Shown: positions 52,817 through 61,709 of the stretch, one piece after another | Layout: each line of letters opens with the position of its first letter | Position numbering within the stretch: position 1 is the stretch's first letter | Source: Streptomyces bauhiniae | Lineage (GTDB): Bacteria > Actinomycetota > Actinomycetes > Streptomycetales > Streptomycetaceae | Assembly: GCF_004784475.1 (NCBI RefSeq) | Contig: NZ_SRRT01000002.1 | Coordinates: 62,001-126,000 of the forward strand | Length of the DNA: 64,000 bases | Reading direction: 5' to 3' | Position numbers and translations under genes: made by a program | Notes under the pieces: generated by a model | Seen by the model: only the letters and a program-made list of their open reading frames with translations | Told to the model about the DNA's origin: nothing | The model's database searches: none

Positions 52817-55549
52817 ATGAGCCCGGCCACCACAGCCGCCGACACCACTGTGACCCTGCACCGCCGTTTCATGCTGCGCGTGGCCGGTCTCCCGGTCGAG
52901 ACCGTGAAGGTGCTGCGCGCCCCGGAGACCGCCGACTGGGCCGCCCGCACGGCCGCCGAGGAGGACAGGCTGCGCGCGCTGGGCGCCCGGCTGAGCGACC
53001 CCCTCTCCGCCGCCGTCGGCGCCACCGAGGACGCGGCCCTGCGCCGCCGCCTGCTCGCGCTGCGCCGCCAGGTCTTCAACAACCGCCTGCCCGCCGACCT
53101 CCCCGCCGCCCGCACCCTCGCCTCGGGACTGGACGGCGACACCGGCGCGGACCTCACCGCGTGGCTGGACGCGCGCCTGCGCTGGGAGGAGCTGCGCGCC
53201 GAGGGCGAGTCGGTGCTGGGCGGCGCGCTGGCCCGCACCCGTGCCGCGCTGCGCGGGCTGGCGCTGGACGACCGGCTGCGCCGGGGCCTGCTGCTGGCCT
53301 CGCCCACGCTGGAGGAGCGGCTCGACGCGTTCGCCGCCGACCGTTCTCCGGCGCCGGGCAAGCGGGCCCGGAAGATGGAGCGTTCGCTGCTGTCGTACCT
53401 GTACCGGACCGCCTGCAAGACCAGCCCGTTCAGCACGCTGACCGGGGTGGCGCTGGGCGGTTTCGCGGAGGGCGGCGACCTGACGGAGGTGGGTGACGGC
53501 TGGACGAGCCACCCCCGGCTCAACGTGGTCGTCCTCACCCGGCTCGCCGAGCTGATCGTGGCCGACCCGGCCCGGCGCGCCGACCTGCCGGTGGCGCCGG
53601 CCTCGGGCTGGACGCGGGACGACGACCGGGTGAGCTATGTCCGGCGGGCGGTCACGGCCGGGGACGACAGCGCGCCGGTCAGTTTCGACGCCGCCCAGGA
53701 CCGGCTGTTCTTCCTGCGCCGGCAGGGCGCCCTCGACGGGATGCTGACGCTGCTGCGCGACACCGACGGCACCCTGACCCACGGCGACCTGGCCCGCTGG
53801 CTGGCCGCCACCACGGGCGCCGGCGAGGAGGAGGCGGGCCACTATCTGACGGCGCTGCGTGAACTGGGCATGCTGCAACTCCCGTTGCTGGACACGAGCG
53901 TGCACAGTCCCGACCCGCTGCGCGCTTTCCAGCGGGCGTTGCGGAGCCTGGGGGTGGAGTGGGCGGACACGATCGCCGCCCGGCTGGAGGGTCCGGCCGA
54001 GGCGGTCGCGCGGTACGGGGACGCCGATGTGCCCACCCGACGCGCCCTGCTGGCCGAGCTGCGTACCGCACTCGCCGCCCTGCAGACCCACTTGGGCGCC
54101 GAACGGCCCGTACTGCCGCAGACGTTGCTCTACGAGGACGTGTCGGCCGGTACCACCGGCGCGCCGCTCGCCGAGTGGGCCGAGCCGGTGGCCGCGCCAC
54201 TGCGGTCGATCGGCCGGGTGCTGCCCGCCTTCGACGTGGCGCTGCCCCAACGGCTCACCCTCAAGGGCTTCTTCGTCGCCCGGTACGGGCGCGGTGGCCG
54301 CTGCGAGGACCTGCTGCGGCTGGTCCACGACTTCCACGAGGACATCTTCCGCCAGTACCTCCAGTTCACCGCGGCCAAGGACGGCTACCTGCCGGACGGC
54401 AGCCACGCCCCGGAGGAGAACTGGCTCGGCGTCCCGGAGATCACCTCCGTCGACCGGGCCCGCGCCACCCTCGCCGCCCGGATGCGGGAACGCTGGGCCG
54501 AACTCGCCTCAGAAGCGGAGGAGTTCGTACTCGACGACGCGACCGTGGACGAGATGGCCGACGCGCTCGGCGCCGCCGCGCCCGCGTTTCGTCCGCAGAG
54601 CCACTTCCTCCAGCTCGCCCGCCGCGAGGACGGCCCGCTGGCCGTGCTGAACAACTCCTACGGCGGTCTCTGCTTCCCCTTCACCCGCTTCACGCACTGC
54701 TTCGACGGCGCGGACGGCCCCGGGCTCACCAACTCCCTCCGGAACGCGCTGCGTTCGGTGCTGCCGCCCGGCGCGGTGCTCGCCGAGGTGACGGCCGGTG
54801 CCGCGACCACCAACCTCAATCTGCACGGCCGGCTGACCGACTACGAGATCGTCTGCCCCGGCGAGAACAGCACCGCTCCCGAAGCGGCCCGTCTCCACCT
54901 GGACGACCTGTACGCGGTGCACGACGAGACCGAGGACCGGCTGCTGCTGCGCTCCCGGCGCCTGGACCGCGAGGTCGTCCCGGTGTACCTCGGCTATCTG
55001 GTGCCGATGGTGCTGCCCGAGATCCCGCGCACCCTGCTGCTGTTCTCCCCCACCTCCCGCTCGGTGCCGGACGTGTGGCGCGGGGTGCCGACGGGCGAGG
55101 CGACGGACGGCGTCACCCGGCGCCCCCGCGTCCGCCACCACGCGCTGGTGCTCCAGCGGCGCTCCTGGACCGTCGCCGACGGCCGGCTCCCGCTGCGGGC
55201 GCCCGGCACCACGGACGCCGACTGGTATCTCGCCTGGCACCGCTGGCGGGTCCGGCACGGCCTGCCCGCCCGGGTCTTCGCCACCGTCCACGAGGAGACG
55301 GCGGACGGGCAGGGCGCGGCCTGGTTCGGCGGGTCCAAGCCGCAGTACGTCGATTTCGAGAGCCCGCTCTCGCTCACCGCCCTCGAAGGGCTCCTCGCCG
55401 GGAAACGGGCCCGGACCGTCTTCGAGGAGATGCTCCCCGCCGAGGACGAACTGCACGTCACCTCACCGCGCGGACGGCACGTGGCCGAACTCGCCGTCGA
55501 ACTGCTGCCCGTACCGGCCACCCGAACCGAGGAGGACGCCACCCCATGA
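52817..55549 (+). CDS. LanB-type dehydratase, glutamylation protein (TbtB/GodF-like)
   Basis: A 910-aa lantibiotic dehydratase N-terminal-family protein. It uses Glu-tRNA to glutamylate Ser/Thr side chains. The conserved basic/SPF region reads RKMERSLLSYLYRTACKTSP at residues 185-204, continuing FSTLTGV. Later segments are YLQFTAAKDGYLPDGSHAPE and HALVLQRRSWTV near the C-terminus. The elimination domain of full LanB proteins is absent and instead encoded by the next gene, so this is the split form of thiopeptides and goadsporin. ATG at 52817, 64 bp after the dehydrogenase gene; the stop overlaps the next ATG. Confidence 0.9.
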   Translation: MSPATTAADTTVTLHRRFMLRVAGLPVETVKVLRAPETADWAARTAAEEDRLRALGARLSDPLSAAVGATEDAALRRRLLALRRQVFNNRLPADLPAARTLASGLDGDTGADLTAWLDARLRWEELRAEGESVLGGALARTRAALRGLALDDRLRRGLLLASPTLEERLDAFAADRSPAPGKRARKMERSLLSYLYRTACKTSPFSTLTGVALGGFAEGGDLTEVGDGWTSHPRLNVVVLTRLAELIVADPARRADLPVAPASGWTRDDDRVSYVRRAVTAGDDSAPVSFDAAQDRLFFLRRQGALDGMLTLLRDTDGTLTHGDLARWLAATTGAGEEEAGHYLTALRELGMLQLPLLDTSVHSPDPLRAFQRALRSLGVEWADTIAARLEGPAEAVARYGDADVPTRRALLAELRTALAALQTHLGAERPVLPQTLLYEDVSAGTTGAPLAEWAEPVAAPLRSIGRVLPAFDVALPQRLTLKGFFVARYGRGGRCEDLLRLVHDFHEDIFRQYLQFTAAKDGYLPDGSHAPEENWLGVPEITSVDRARATLAARMRERWAELASEAEEFVLDDATVDEMADALGAAAPAFRPQSHFLQLARREDGPLAVLNNSYGGLCFPFTRFTHCFDGADGPGLTNSLRNALRSVLPPGAVLAEVTAGAATTNLNLHGRLTDYEIVCPGENSTAPEAARLHLDDLYAVHDETEDRLLLRSRRLDREVVPVYLGYLVPMVLPEIPRTLLLFSPTSRSVPDVWRGVPTGEATDGVTRRPRVRHHALVLQRRSWTVADGRLPLRAPGTTDADWYLAWHRWRVRHGLPARVFATVHEETADGQGAAWFGGSKPQYVDFESPLSLTALEGLLAGKRARTVFEEMLPAEDELHVTSPRGRHVAELAVELLPVPATRTEEDATP

Positions 55550-56664
55550 CGACCGCTCCCACCGAAGCATCGGCCCTGCCCGGTCAGGCGCCCGGCGAGT
55601 GGCTGGCCGTGCACGTCTTCTACGCGGCCAGCCACCGCCCGCTGCTCGTCCAGTGCGTCCGCCCGCTGGTCGACGCCCTCACCGAGGAGGGCCTGCTCGC
55701 CGGGTACTTCTTCATCAACTACTGGCTGGAGGGCCCGCATCTGCGCCTCCGCCTCAAACCGGCCCGCGCGGCCGACACCCCCGTCGTCCGGGAGCGGGCG
55801 CACGCCGCGCTGGAGACGTTCCTGCGCGAGCGGCCCGCGCTGTACGAGGTGAGGGACGGCTTCTTCGCCGACCTCTACGAGACCCTGTTCGCCCTGGAGT
55901 TCGGCGAGGAGGAGCGCGCGGAGTACCTCGGCCCGGACGGCCGGATGGTGCTGCGCCCCAACAACTCCTTCGAGGACCGCCCGTACGAGCCCGAGTACGG
56001 CAAGTACGGCGGGCCGGCCGGGATCGAGCTGGCGGAGTGGCACTTCCAGCACTCCAGCGACCTGGTCATCGAGGCCGCTCGCTCGATGAACCTCCATCTG
56101 CGCACCGTACTGCTCGGGCTGTCCGCCCAGTTGATGATGGTGATGGCCGGGACGTTCCTCCGGGACGACGAGGCCCTGCTGTCCTTCCTGGACCGCTATC
56201 ACACCTTCTGGAACCGGGCGTTCTCCAGCACCAACTACACCGCCGACGACGGCTACGACCGCGCGTACACCGCGATGGGCGCGAGTCTGCCGGGCCGGTT
56301 CCGGGACATCCGGGCGGCGGTCGCGGCGGGCGAGACCGGGCGGCTCCCGGTGTTCCTGCGCGGCTGGGCCGAGCACTGCGCCGAGCTGCGCGACCGGGCC
56401 CTGGCGCTGACCCGCGACGGCGCGCTGGTGTTCCGCTCCTGGGACGGCACCCGCGACCTGCGCCCCACCGACCCGGCGCAGGCGCTGCCGATGCTGCTCT
56501 CGCCGTATCTGCACATGACCAACAACCGGCTCAGCACGACCGTGCGCGACGAGGCGTTCCTGTCGTACGTGCTGGCCCGCGCCCTCCGGGACGGCGGCGC
56601 GCGGGGTGCCGAGGCCGACGCGGGCGACTCGCTGGCGGGCTGGCGTCGTGGGGGTGAGGGGTGA
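55546..56664 (+). CDS. LanB elimination-domain protein (SpaB_C / thiopeptide-type)
   Basis: A 372-aa SpaB_C-family protein. Residues matching the glutamate-elimination site of NisB-type enzymes are visible: GPHLRLRLK (residues 63-71), YEPEYGKYGG (147-156; the usual Arg is Lys152-153 region here), and LHMTNNRL (H323). These fit lyase action that removes glutamate to leave dehydroalanine/dehydrobutyrine. Members of the same fold also act as pyridine synthases in thiopeptides, but those usually lack the elimination residues. It is the only such gene here. ATG overlaps the LanB stop (ATGA); GAGGAGG upstream. Confidence 0.88.
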   Translation: MTTAPTEASALPGQAPGEWLAVHVFYAASHRPLLVQCVRPLVDALTEEGLLAGYFFINYWLEGPHLRLRLKPARAADTPVVRERAHAALETFLRERPALYEVRDGFFADLYETLFALEFGEEERAEYLGPDGRMVLRPNNSFEDRPYEPEYGKYGGPAGIELAEWHFQHSSDLVIEAARSMNLHLRTVLLGLSAQLMMVMAGTFLRDDEALLSFLDRYHTFWNRAFSSTNYTADDGYDRAYTAMGASLPGRFRDIRAAVAAGETGRLPVFLRGWAEHCAELRDRALALTRDGALVFRSWDGTRDLRPTDPAQALPMLLSPYLHMTNNRLSTTVRDEAFLSYVLARALRDGGARGAEADAGDSLAGWRRGGEG

Positions 56665-58922
56665 CCACGGGGACGTTCCTGGCCAGCCGGCCCAGGGTGC
56701 GCCCCGATCTGGTGGCGGGGCCCCGGCTGGTGCGCGGTGCGGCCCGTATCCATCTGCTGAAGGACCCGCGTACGGGGCGGCGGCTGGAGCTGGGGCCGAA
56801 GGAGCACTTCCTGATCACCCGGCTGGACGGTTCCCGCACGCTGGAGGAGATCGGCGGGGAGTACGCGGGCGCGTTCGGGGCCCGGCTCGGGGAGGCGCAG
56901 TGGGGGCAGTTGCTCCGGCTGCTGCACGGGCGCGGTCTGCTGGAGGGCTCCCCCGCGCCGGCGGCAGCGCCCCCGGCCGGTCCGGAGCGGCCGCCGAACG
57001 GGATTCTGGCCGGGCGGACCCGCATGGTGGCGGACGCTCCCGCGCTGATGGACCGGCTGCACCGGCTCACCGCGCCCGCCCGGCGACCAGCCGTGCTGGC
57101 GGTGCTGACGGCGCTGGCGGTCGGCGTGTTCGTCGCCGTCGCGGCGCAGGCCGGGACGCTGTGGCAACAGACGGAGGAGACCGCGCGCCAGCCGGTGCTG
57201 CTGTTCGCGATCGGCTGTGTGCTGTGGTGCGGGCTGGCCCTGCACGAGCTGGCGCACGGGCTGTTCGCGCGGGCCTGGGGCGGGCGGGTCACCGAGATCG
57301 GGCTGCGCTGGATCTGCTTCACCACGTATCTGTACTGCGAGGTGGAGGACGTCCAGTTCCTCGGCAGCCGGGCCCGGAAGGTGGCCACGGCGTGCGCGGG
57401 CGTCTTCGCCAACCTGCTGTTCCTGGTGCCGTTCTACGCCGTGTGGGCGCTGCTCCCGTCCGGCGCCGAGGCCCGGCCCGCGCTGGGCGCGCTGCTGCTG
57501 CTCGGCACGGTCCTCGGCGTGGCCAACCTGCTCCCGCTGCCCCCGCTGGACGGCTACAAGGCGCTCGGGCACGCGCTCGGTGTGACCGCGCTGTCCGAGG
57601 GCGCCCGTACCTTCACCGGCCTCGCGGCGCGGGCGCTGTTCCGGCGGGGTCCGGGCCTGGCCGCGTACCCGGCGCGCCTGCGGCTGCTGTACGGCGGGTT
57701 CGCGCTGCTGACGGCGGTGCAGAGCGCGGCGCTGCTGGTGCTGTGCGGGGCGGCGCTGCGCACGATGCTGCCGGACGGCCTGGCGGTGCTCGCCTGGTCG
57801 CTGCCGCCCGCGCTGCTCGCCGCCGTCCTAGTGCTGTGGGTGCTGGGCGGGCTCGGCCGGCGCCTGCGGGACCGGCGTACCACCGAAGCGGCTCCGGCCG
57901 CCTCCCCCACGTCCGAACCGGGGCGCCACGTCCCGTCCGCAGTAGACCAGTTGAGGAAAGGCGAGATGAGCGCACCCGACAGCAGGACGGAGGCCGCCCC
58001 GCGCGGCGCCGCTACCGAGACCGTCGTCGCCCTGGACGGCGTCAGCAAGCGCTACGGGGAGGTGACGGCGCTCGACGGCGTCTCCCTGGAGGTGCGCCAC
58101 GGGGAGTTCTTCGGCATCCTCGGGCCGAACGGCGCGGGGAAGACCACCCTGGTGGAGATCGTGGAGGGCATGCGGGAGGCCGACTCCGGCCGTGTCACCG
58201 TGTTCGGGCAGAGCCCCTGGCCGCGTGACATCGCGCTGCTGGCCCGGATCGGCGTCCAGACCCAGGCGTCGGCGTTCTTCGCCCGGCTGACGGCCGCCGA
58301 GCATCTGCGCACGGTGGCCGCGCTGTACGGCATGGCGCCGGAGGCCGCGAAGACCGCGCTGGAGCGGGTCGGGCTGACCGAGAAGGCGGACGCCCGGATC
58401 GACCATCTCTCCGGCGGCCAGCGGCAGCGGCTCGCGGTGGCCACCGCGCTGCTCAACGAGCCGGAGCTGATCTTCCTGGACGAGCCGACGGCCGCCCTCG
58501 ACCCGGAGGCGCGGCGTGAACTGTGGGAGCTGCTGCGGTCGTTGCGTTCGGAGGGGCGGACGATCATCTGCACCACCCACTACCTGGACGAGGCCGAGGC
58601 GCTGTGCGACCGGGTGGCGATCATCGCCGGGGGCCGGGTCGTCGCGCTGGACACGCCCCGCAGCCTGATCCGCGCCCTGGCCGCGCCGACCCGCCTGCTG
58701 GTCCCCGCCGACAAGGTCTCCCCTGAGGCCGCGCTCGCGCTGACCGGCGTGGACCGGGCCACCGTGCAGGGCGCCGACCTGGTCATCGAGACGACGGTGC
58801 CCAACCGGGTGCTGCCCGCCCTCGGCGACCTGGTGGACATCGACTCGGTCTCCGTACGCACCCCCACCCTCGAAGACGCCTATCTCTCGCTGACCGGCAC
58901 CGGATCGGAGCACCACCGTTGA
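56661..58922 (+). CDS. M50-like membrane protease fused in frame to an ABC transporter ATPase
   Basis: A continuous 753-codon frame. Residues 1-95 form a PqqD/RRE-like winged helix (LGPKEHFLITRLDGSRTLEE). Residues ~140-430 are a multi-span M50 metalloprotease: zinc motif HELAHG (195-200) and NLLPLPPLDGYK (289-300) with the distal Asp. From residue ~455 there is a complete ABC ATPase: Walker A GPNGAGKTT, signature LSGGQRQR, Walker B LIFLDEPT, H-loop THYLDEAE, and a DrrA-like C-terminal domain. An internal ATG at 57966 has its own AGGAAAGG site, so the ATPase may also be made alone. Predicted to trim the leader and power export. GTG start at 56661 overlaps the upstream stop. Confidence 0.85.
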   Translation: MTTGTFLASRPRVRPDLVAGPRLVRGAARIHLLKDPRTGRRLELGPKEHFLITRLDGSRTLEEIGGEYAGAFGARLGEAQWGQLLRLLHGRGLLEGSPAPAAAPPAGPERPPNGILAGRTRMVADAPALMDRLHRLTAPARRPAVLAVLTALAVGVFVAVAAQAGTLWQQTEETARQPVLLFAIGCVLWCGLALHELAHGLFARAWGGRVTEIGLRWICFTTYLYCEVEDVQFLGSRARKVATACAGVFANLLFLVPFYAVWALLPSGAEARPALGALLLLGTVLGVANLLPLPPLDGYKALGHALGVTALSEGARTFTGLAARALFRRGPGLAAYPARLRLLYGGFALLTAVQSAALLVLCGAALRTMLPDGLAVLAWSLPPALLAAVLVLWVLGGLGRRLRDRRTTEAAPAASPTSEPGRHVPSAVDQLRKGEMSAPDSRTEAAPRGAATETVVALDGVSKRYGEVTALDGVSLEVRHGEFFGILGPNGAGKTTLVEIVEGMREADSGRVTVFGQSPWPRDIALLARIGVQTQASAFFARLTAAEHLRTVAALYGMAPEAAKTALERVGLTEKADARIDHLSGGQRQRLAVATALLNEPELIFLDEPTAALDPEARRELWELLRSLRSEGRTIICTTHYLDEAEALCDRVAIIAGGRVVALDTPRSLIRALAAPTRLLVPADKVSPEAALALTGVDRATVQGADLVIETTVPNRVLPALGDLVDIDSVSVRTPTLEDAYLSLTGTGSEHHR
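57950..57968 (+). promoter_or_regulatory. Internal ribosome-binding site and ATG for a stand-alone ATPase
   Basis: TTGAGGAAAGGCGAG precedes ATG 57966 (codon 436 of the fused frame, in frame, no stop between). It would start the ATPase at MSAPDSRTEA, a natural N-terminus length for DrrA-type proteins. Confidence 0.6.
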
Positions 58923-59671
58923 GCGCCTACGCCGCACTGACCAGGGCCACCTATGTCGCGAGCGTGCGCGACAAGACGACCCTCTTCTTCACCTTCGCCT
59001 TCCCGCTCGCCTTCCTGGTGCTGTTCGGCCTGATCTTCCAGGGGGACAAGGTCAACGGCGGGCTGGCCTCCATCAACTACATCGCGCCGGGCGTGCTGTC
59101 CTGGGGCGTGGGCAACGCGGCCGTGTTCTCGGTGGGGTTCGCGCTGATGCAGTGGCGCCGGGACGACCTGCTCCGGCTGATCTGGCGCACCCCGACCCCG
59201 CTGCGCACCCTGCTGGCCTCGCGGTGGACGGTGGCGATGGGGGTGGCGCTGGCGCAGACCGTGCTCTTCACCGCCGTCGCGCTGCTGCCGTTCTTCGGGC
59301 TGAAGCTGATGGGGCCCTGGTGGGCGGCGCTGCCGCTGCTGGTGCTGGGGGTGACCGCGTTCCTCGCCATGGGGCTGGTGGTCGGCAGCCTGGCGGACAC
59401 CCCGGAGGCGGTCGCGGCCATCGCCAACCTGGTGATGGTGCCGATGGCGTTCCTGTCCGGCTCGTTCTTCCCGGACGACCTGATGCCGGGCTGGCTGCGC
59501 ACCGCCGCCAAGGTGCTGCCGCTGCACTATCTCAACGACGGCCTCACCGACGCCATGGGCGGCCGGGGCGACCTCGGGGACATCGCGCTGGACTGCGCGG
59601 GCCTCGCCGTGTTCGCCCTGGTCTTCGGGGTGGTCGCCACCCGGATCTTCCGCTGGAGCAACCGGACATGA
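58919..59671 (+). CDS. ABC-2 type transporter permease
   Basis: A 250-aa six-helix ABC-2 (DrrB-like) permease: TLFFTFAFPLAFLVLFGLIF near the N-terminus, AVAAIANLVMVPMAFLSGSF and PGWLRTAAKVLPLHYLNDGL in the second half, all typical of drug-export permeases. It pairs with the ATPase just upstream to export the mature peptide and may give self-resistance. The start is a TTG (TTGA overlap with the ATPase stop) with GGAG upstream. Confidence 0.87.
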   Translation: MSAYAALTRATYVASVRDKTTLFFTFAFPLAFLVLFGLIFQGDKVNGGLASINYIAPGVLSWGVGNAAVFSVGFALMQWRRDDLLRLIWRTPTPLRTLLASRWTVAMGVALAQTVLFTAVALLPFFGLKLMGPWWAALPLLVLGVTAFLAMGLVVGSLADTPEAVAAIANLVMVPMAFLSGSFFPDDLMPGWLRTAAKVLPLHYLNDGLTDAMGGRGDLGDIALDCAGLAVFALVFGVVATRIFRWSNRT

Positions 59672-61599
59672 CGACGACGATGACCGCGCTGGAGGCCGCG
59701 CGGGCCGACCTCCACTCCCGGCTGGCGGTACGCGCCACGGCTGCCGGGCTGCCCGCGCCCGCCGTCTCCCGGATCGGCGACACCAACGTGCTGGGCGACA
59801 CCGGGCTCCCCGCCGACCCGGCCACCGTGCACCTGACCGCGCAGGCCGTACTGCTCGGTCCCTGGGGCGGCACCCCGGCGGCCGGCCCGGCCTGCGGGAC
59901 CTGCCTGGCGATGCGCCGCCAGCGGCTGCGTACCCGTACCGAGCGGGAGGCGCTGGAGACCGGTACGCAGACCACGGCGGCCGGGGCGTGGCCGGTGCTG
60001 CCGGACCACACGGTGGACGCGGTGTGGTCGCTGCACCGGCTGATCGCCTCCGGCGCCGCCCGGCACACCGCCGAGGGCCCGGACGCCGAGCTGCCTCAGG
60101 TCACGGAGGTGGACCTGGAGACGCTGCGGGTACGGACGTTCCCGCTGCTGCCGGAGCCGATGTGCCCGCGCTGCCGTCCCTTCACCGAGGAGGCGGCCCG
60201 GCGCGCGGCGGCGGAGGCGACACTCCCCGCGCCGGGTCCGCTGCCCAAGCCGCGCCCGGACTCCTACCGGCTGCGCCGGGCGTCGGACCATTCGCTGCCG
60301 GTGAAGGCGCTGGCCAACCCGGTGTGCGGGGTGCTGGGCGGCGGCACCTGGATCGACGTCACCTCCCCCACCACCGCGCCGGTCGCGGGCAGCGTCTTCA
60401 TGCGGGGGTACGCCGGTCTCACCGACGTCACCTGGAGCGGCCAGGCCAACTCCTTCGCGGCCAGCCGCGACCTGGCCTTCCTGGAGGGCCTGGAGCGGTA
60501 CGCGGGCACCCATCGCCGACACCGCGCGCCGGTGGTGACGGCCTCGCTGGACGAGCTGGGCGACCGCGCCCTCGACCCGCGCACCTGCGGGCTGTACGGT
60601 CCGCGCACCTACGCCGAGGACCCGATGGTCGAGCCCTTCGACCCGGCCCGGCCGATCCCCTGGGTCACCGGCTGGTCGCTGCGGGACGGCCGCCCGGTGC
60701 TGGTCCCGGCCCGGCTCGTCTATTACAGCGCGGGCACGGCCGCCGACAACTTCGTCTTCGAGTGCTCCAACGGCTGCGCCATCGGCAGCACTTGGGAAGA
60801 GGCCGTCTTTTTCGGCCTGCTCGAACTCATCGAGCGGGACGCCTTCCTGCTCGGCTGGTACGGCGATCTCCCGCTCCCCGAGATCGACCTGGACTCGGTG
60901 CGCTCGCCGGGCGTGCGGGCGATGGTGGCGCGGGCCGCGCTCCAGGGGTACGACGTGCATGTCTTCGACAACCGGGTGGACCTCCCGGTGCCCGTCGTCA
61001 CCGGGCTCGCGGTCCGCCGCGACGACGCGCCGGGCTCCCTGGCCTTCGCGGCGGGCGCGTCCTTCGACCCGGAGACGGCCGTGGAGTCGGCGGTCTCCGA
61101 GATCCTGACCTACATCCCGCACCTGCCCGGCCAGGTCGCCGAACGGCCCGCCGAACTCGCCGCCATGACCGAGGACTTCGACCTGGTCAAGCGCCTCCCG
61201 GACCACGCGGCGCTGTTCGGGCTGCCCGCGATGCGGGTCCACGCCACCGGCTATCTGAAGCCGCCCCGCACGGCTCCGCTGGACGAGCTGTTCGCGTCCT
61301 GGGAGGAGCGGCGGCCGCGCACTGGTGACCTCCGTGACGATCTGCTGCTGGTGCGGGACCTGCTGGGCGGGGCGGGCTGCGAGGTGATCGCCGTCGACCA
61401 GACCACGCCCGAGCAGCGGCGGATGGGGCTGCGCACGGTGGCCACGCTGGCTCCGGGGCTGCTGCCGATCGACTTCGGCTGGCCGCGGCAGCGGGCCCTC
61501 ACGATGCCGAGGCTGCGGACCGCGCCGTACCGGGCGGGCATGGTTCCGGCGCCGCTGCGGGAGGAGGAGTTGCGGCGGGTGCCGCATCCGTTCCCGTGA
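59668..61599 (+). CDS. YcaO cyclodehydratase 2
   Basis: A 643-aa YcaO protein clearly paralogous to the one at 49147, with the same plan: N-terminal E1-like part with CGTC and CPRC pairs, then the YcaO domain with FLEGLERYAG, ECSNGCAIGSTWEEAVFFGL and LLELIERDAFLLGW. The C-terminus is RRVPHPFP. ATP-site glutamates are present in both copies, so both look active. Shared blocks include PEQRR(L/M)GL and GLLPIDFGW. The role could be to act on a different residue type or region of the core. ATG overlaps the permease stop. Confidence 0.9.
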   Translation: MTTTMTALEAARADLHSRLAVRATAAGLPAPAVSRIGDTNVLGDTGLPADPATVHLTAQAVLLGPWGGTPAAGPACGTCLAMRRQRLRTRTEREALETGTQTTAAGAWPVLPDHTVDAVWSLHRLIASGAARHTAEGPDAELPQVTEVDLETLRVRTFPLLPEPMCPRCRPFTEEAARRAAAEATLPAPGPLPKPRPDSYRLRRASDHSLPVKALANPVCGVLGGGTWIDVTSPTTAPVAGSVFMRGYAGLTDVTWSGQANSFAASRDLAFLEGLERYAGTHRRHRAPVVTASLDELGDRALDPRTCGLYGPRTYAEDPMVEPFDPARPIPWVTGWSLRDGRPVLVPARLVYYSAGTAADNFVFECSNGCAIGSTWEEAVFFGLLELIERDAFLLGWYGDLPLPEIDLDSVRSPGVRAMVARAALQGYDVHVFDNRVDLPVPVVTGLAVRRDDAPGSLAFAAGASFDPETAVESAVSEILTYIPHLPGQVAERPAELAAMTEDFDLVKRLPDHAALFGLPAMRVHATGYLKPPRTAPLDELFASWEERRPRTGDLRDDLLLVRDLLGGAGCEVIAVDQTTPEQRRMGLRTVATLAPGLLPIDFGWPRQRALTMPRLRTAPYRAGMVPAPLREEELRRVPHPFP

Positions 61600-61624
61600 G
61601 CGGGGCAGGCGTTCTGCTCGTCGG

Positions 61625-61650
61625 GCGCGGGCCGTCGAAGGGGCCCGCGC
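61625..61650 (+). terminator. Terminator at the end of the biosynthetic operon
   Basis: GCGCGGGCC / GGCCCGCGC, a perfect 9-bp stem with a short loop, 26 bp past the YcaO 2 stop. Confidence 0.65.
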
Positions 61651-61657
61651 ACACCGG

Positions 61658-61691
61658 CGGTCCCCGGCGCGCCGAGGCGGGCCGGGGACCG
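61658..61691. terminator. Second terminator between operon and precursor gene
   Basis: CGGTCCCCGGC / GCCGGGGACCG, a perfect 11-bp stem with a 12-nt loop, 19 bp from the precursor stop. It can serve the minus-strand precursor transcript. Confidence 0.75.
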
Positions 61692-61709
61692 TGGGTGCGA
61701 GCGCCTGGG

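Noticed and set aside
49129..53538. A 1469-codon minus-strand frame opposite YcaO 1, the dehydrogenase and LanB
   Set aside because: It is antisense to three genes with clear family motifs and has Arg/Gly/Ala-biased composition without a domain.
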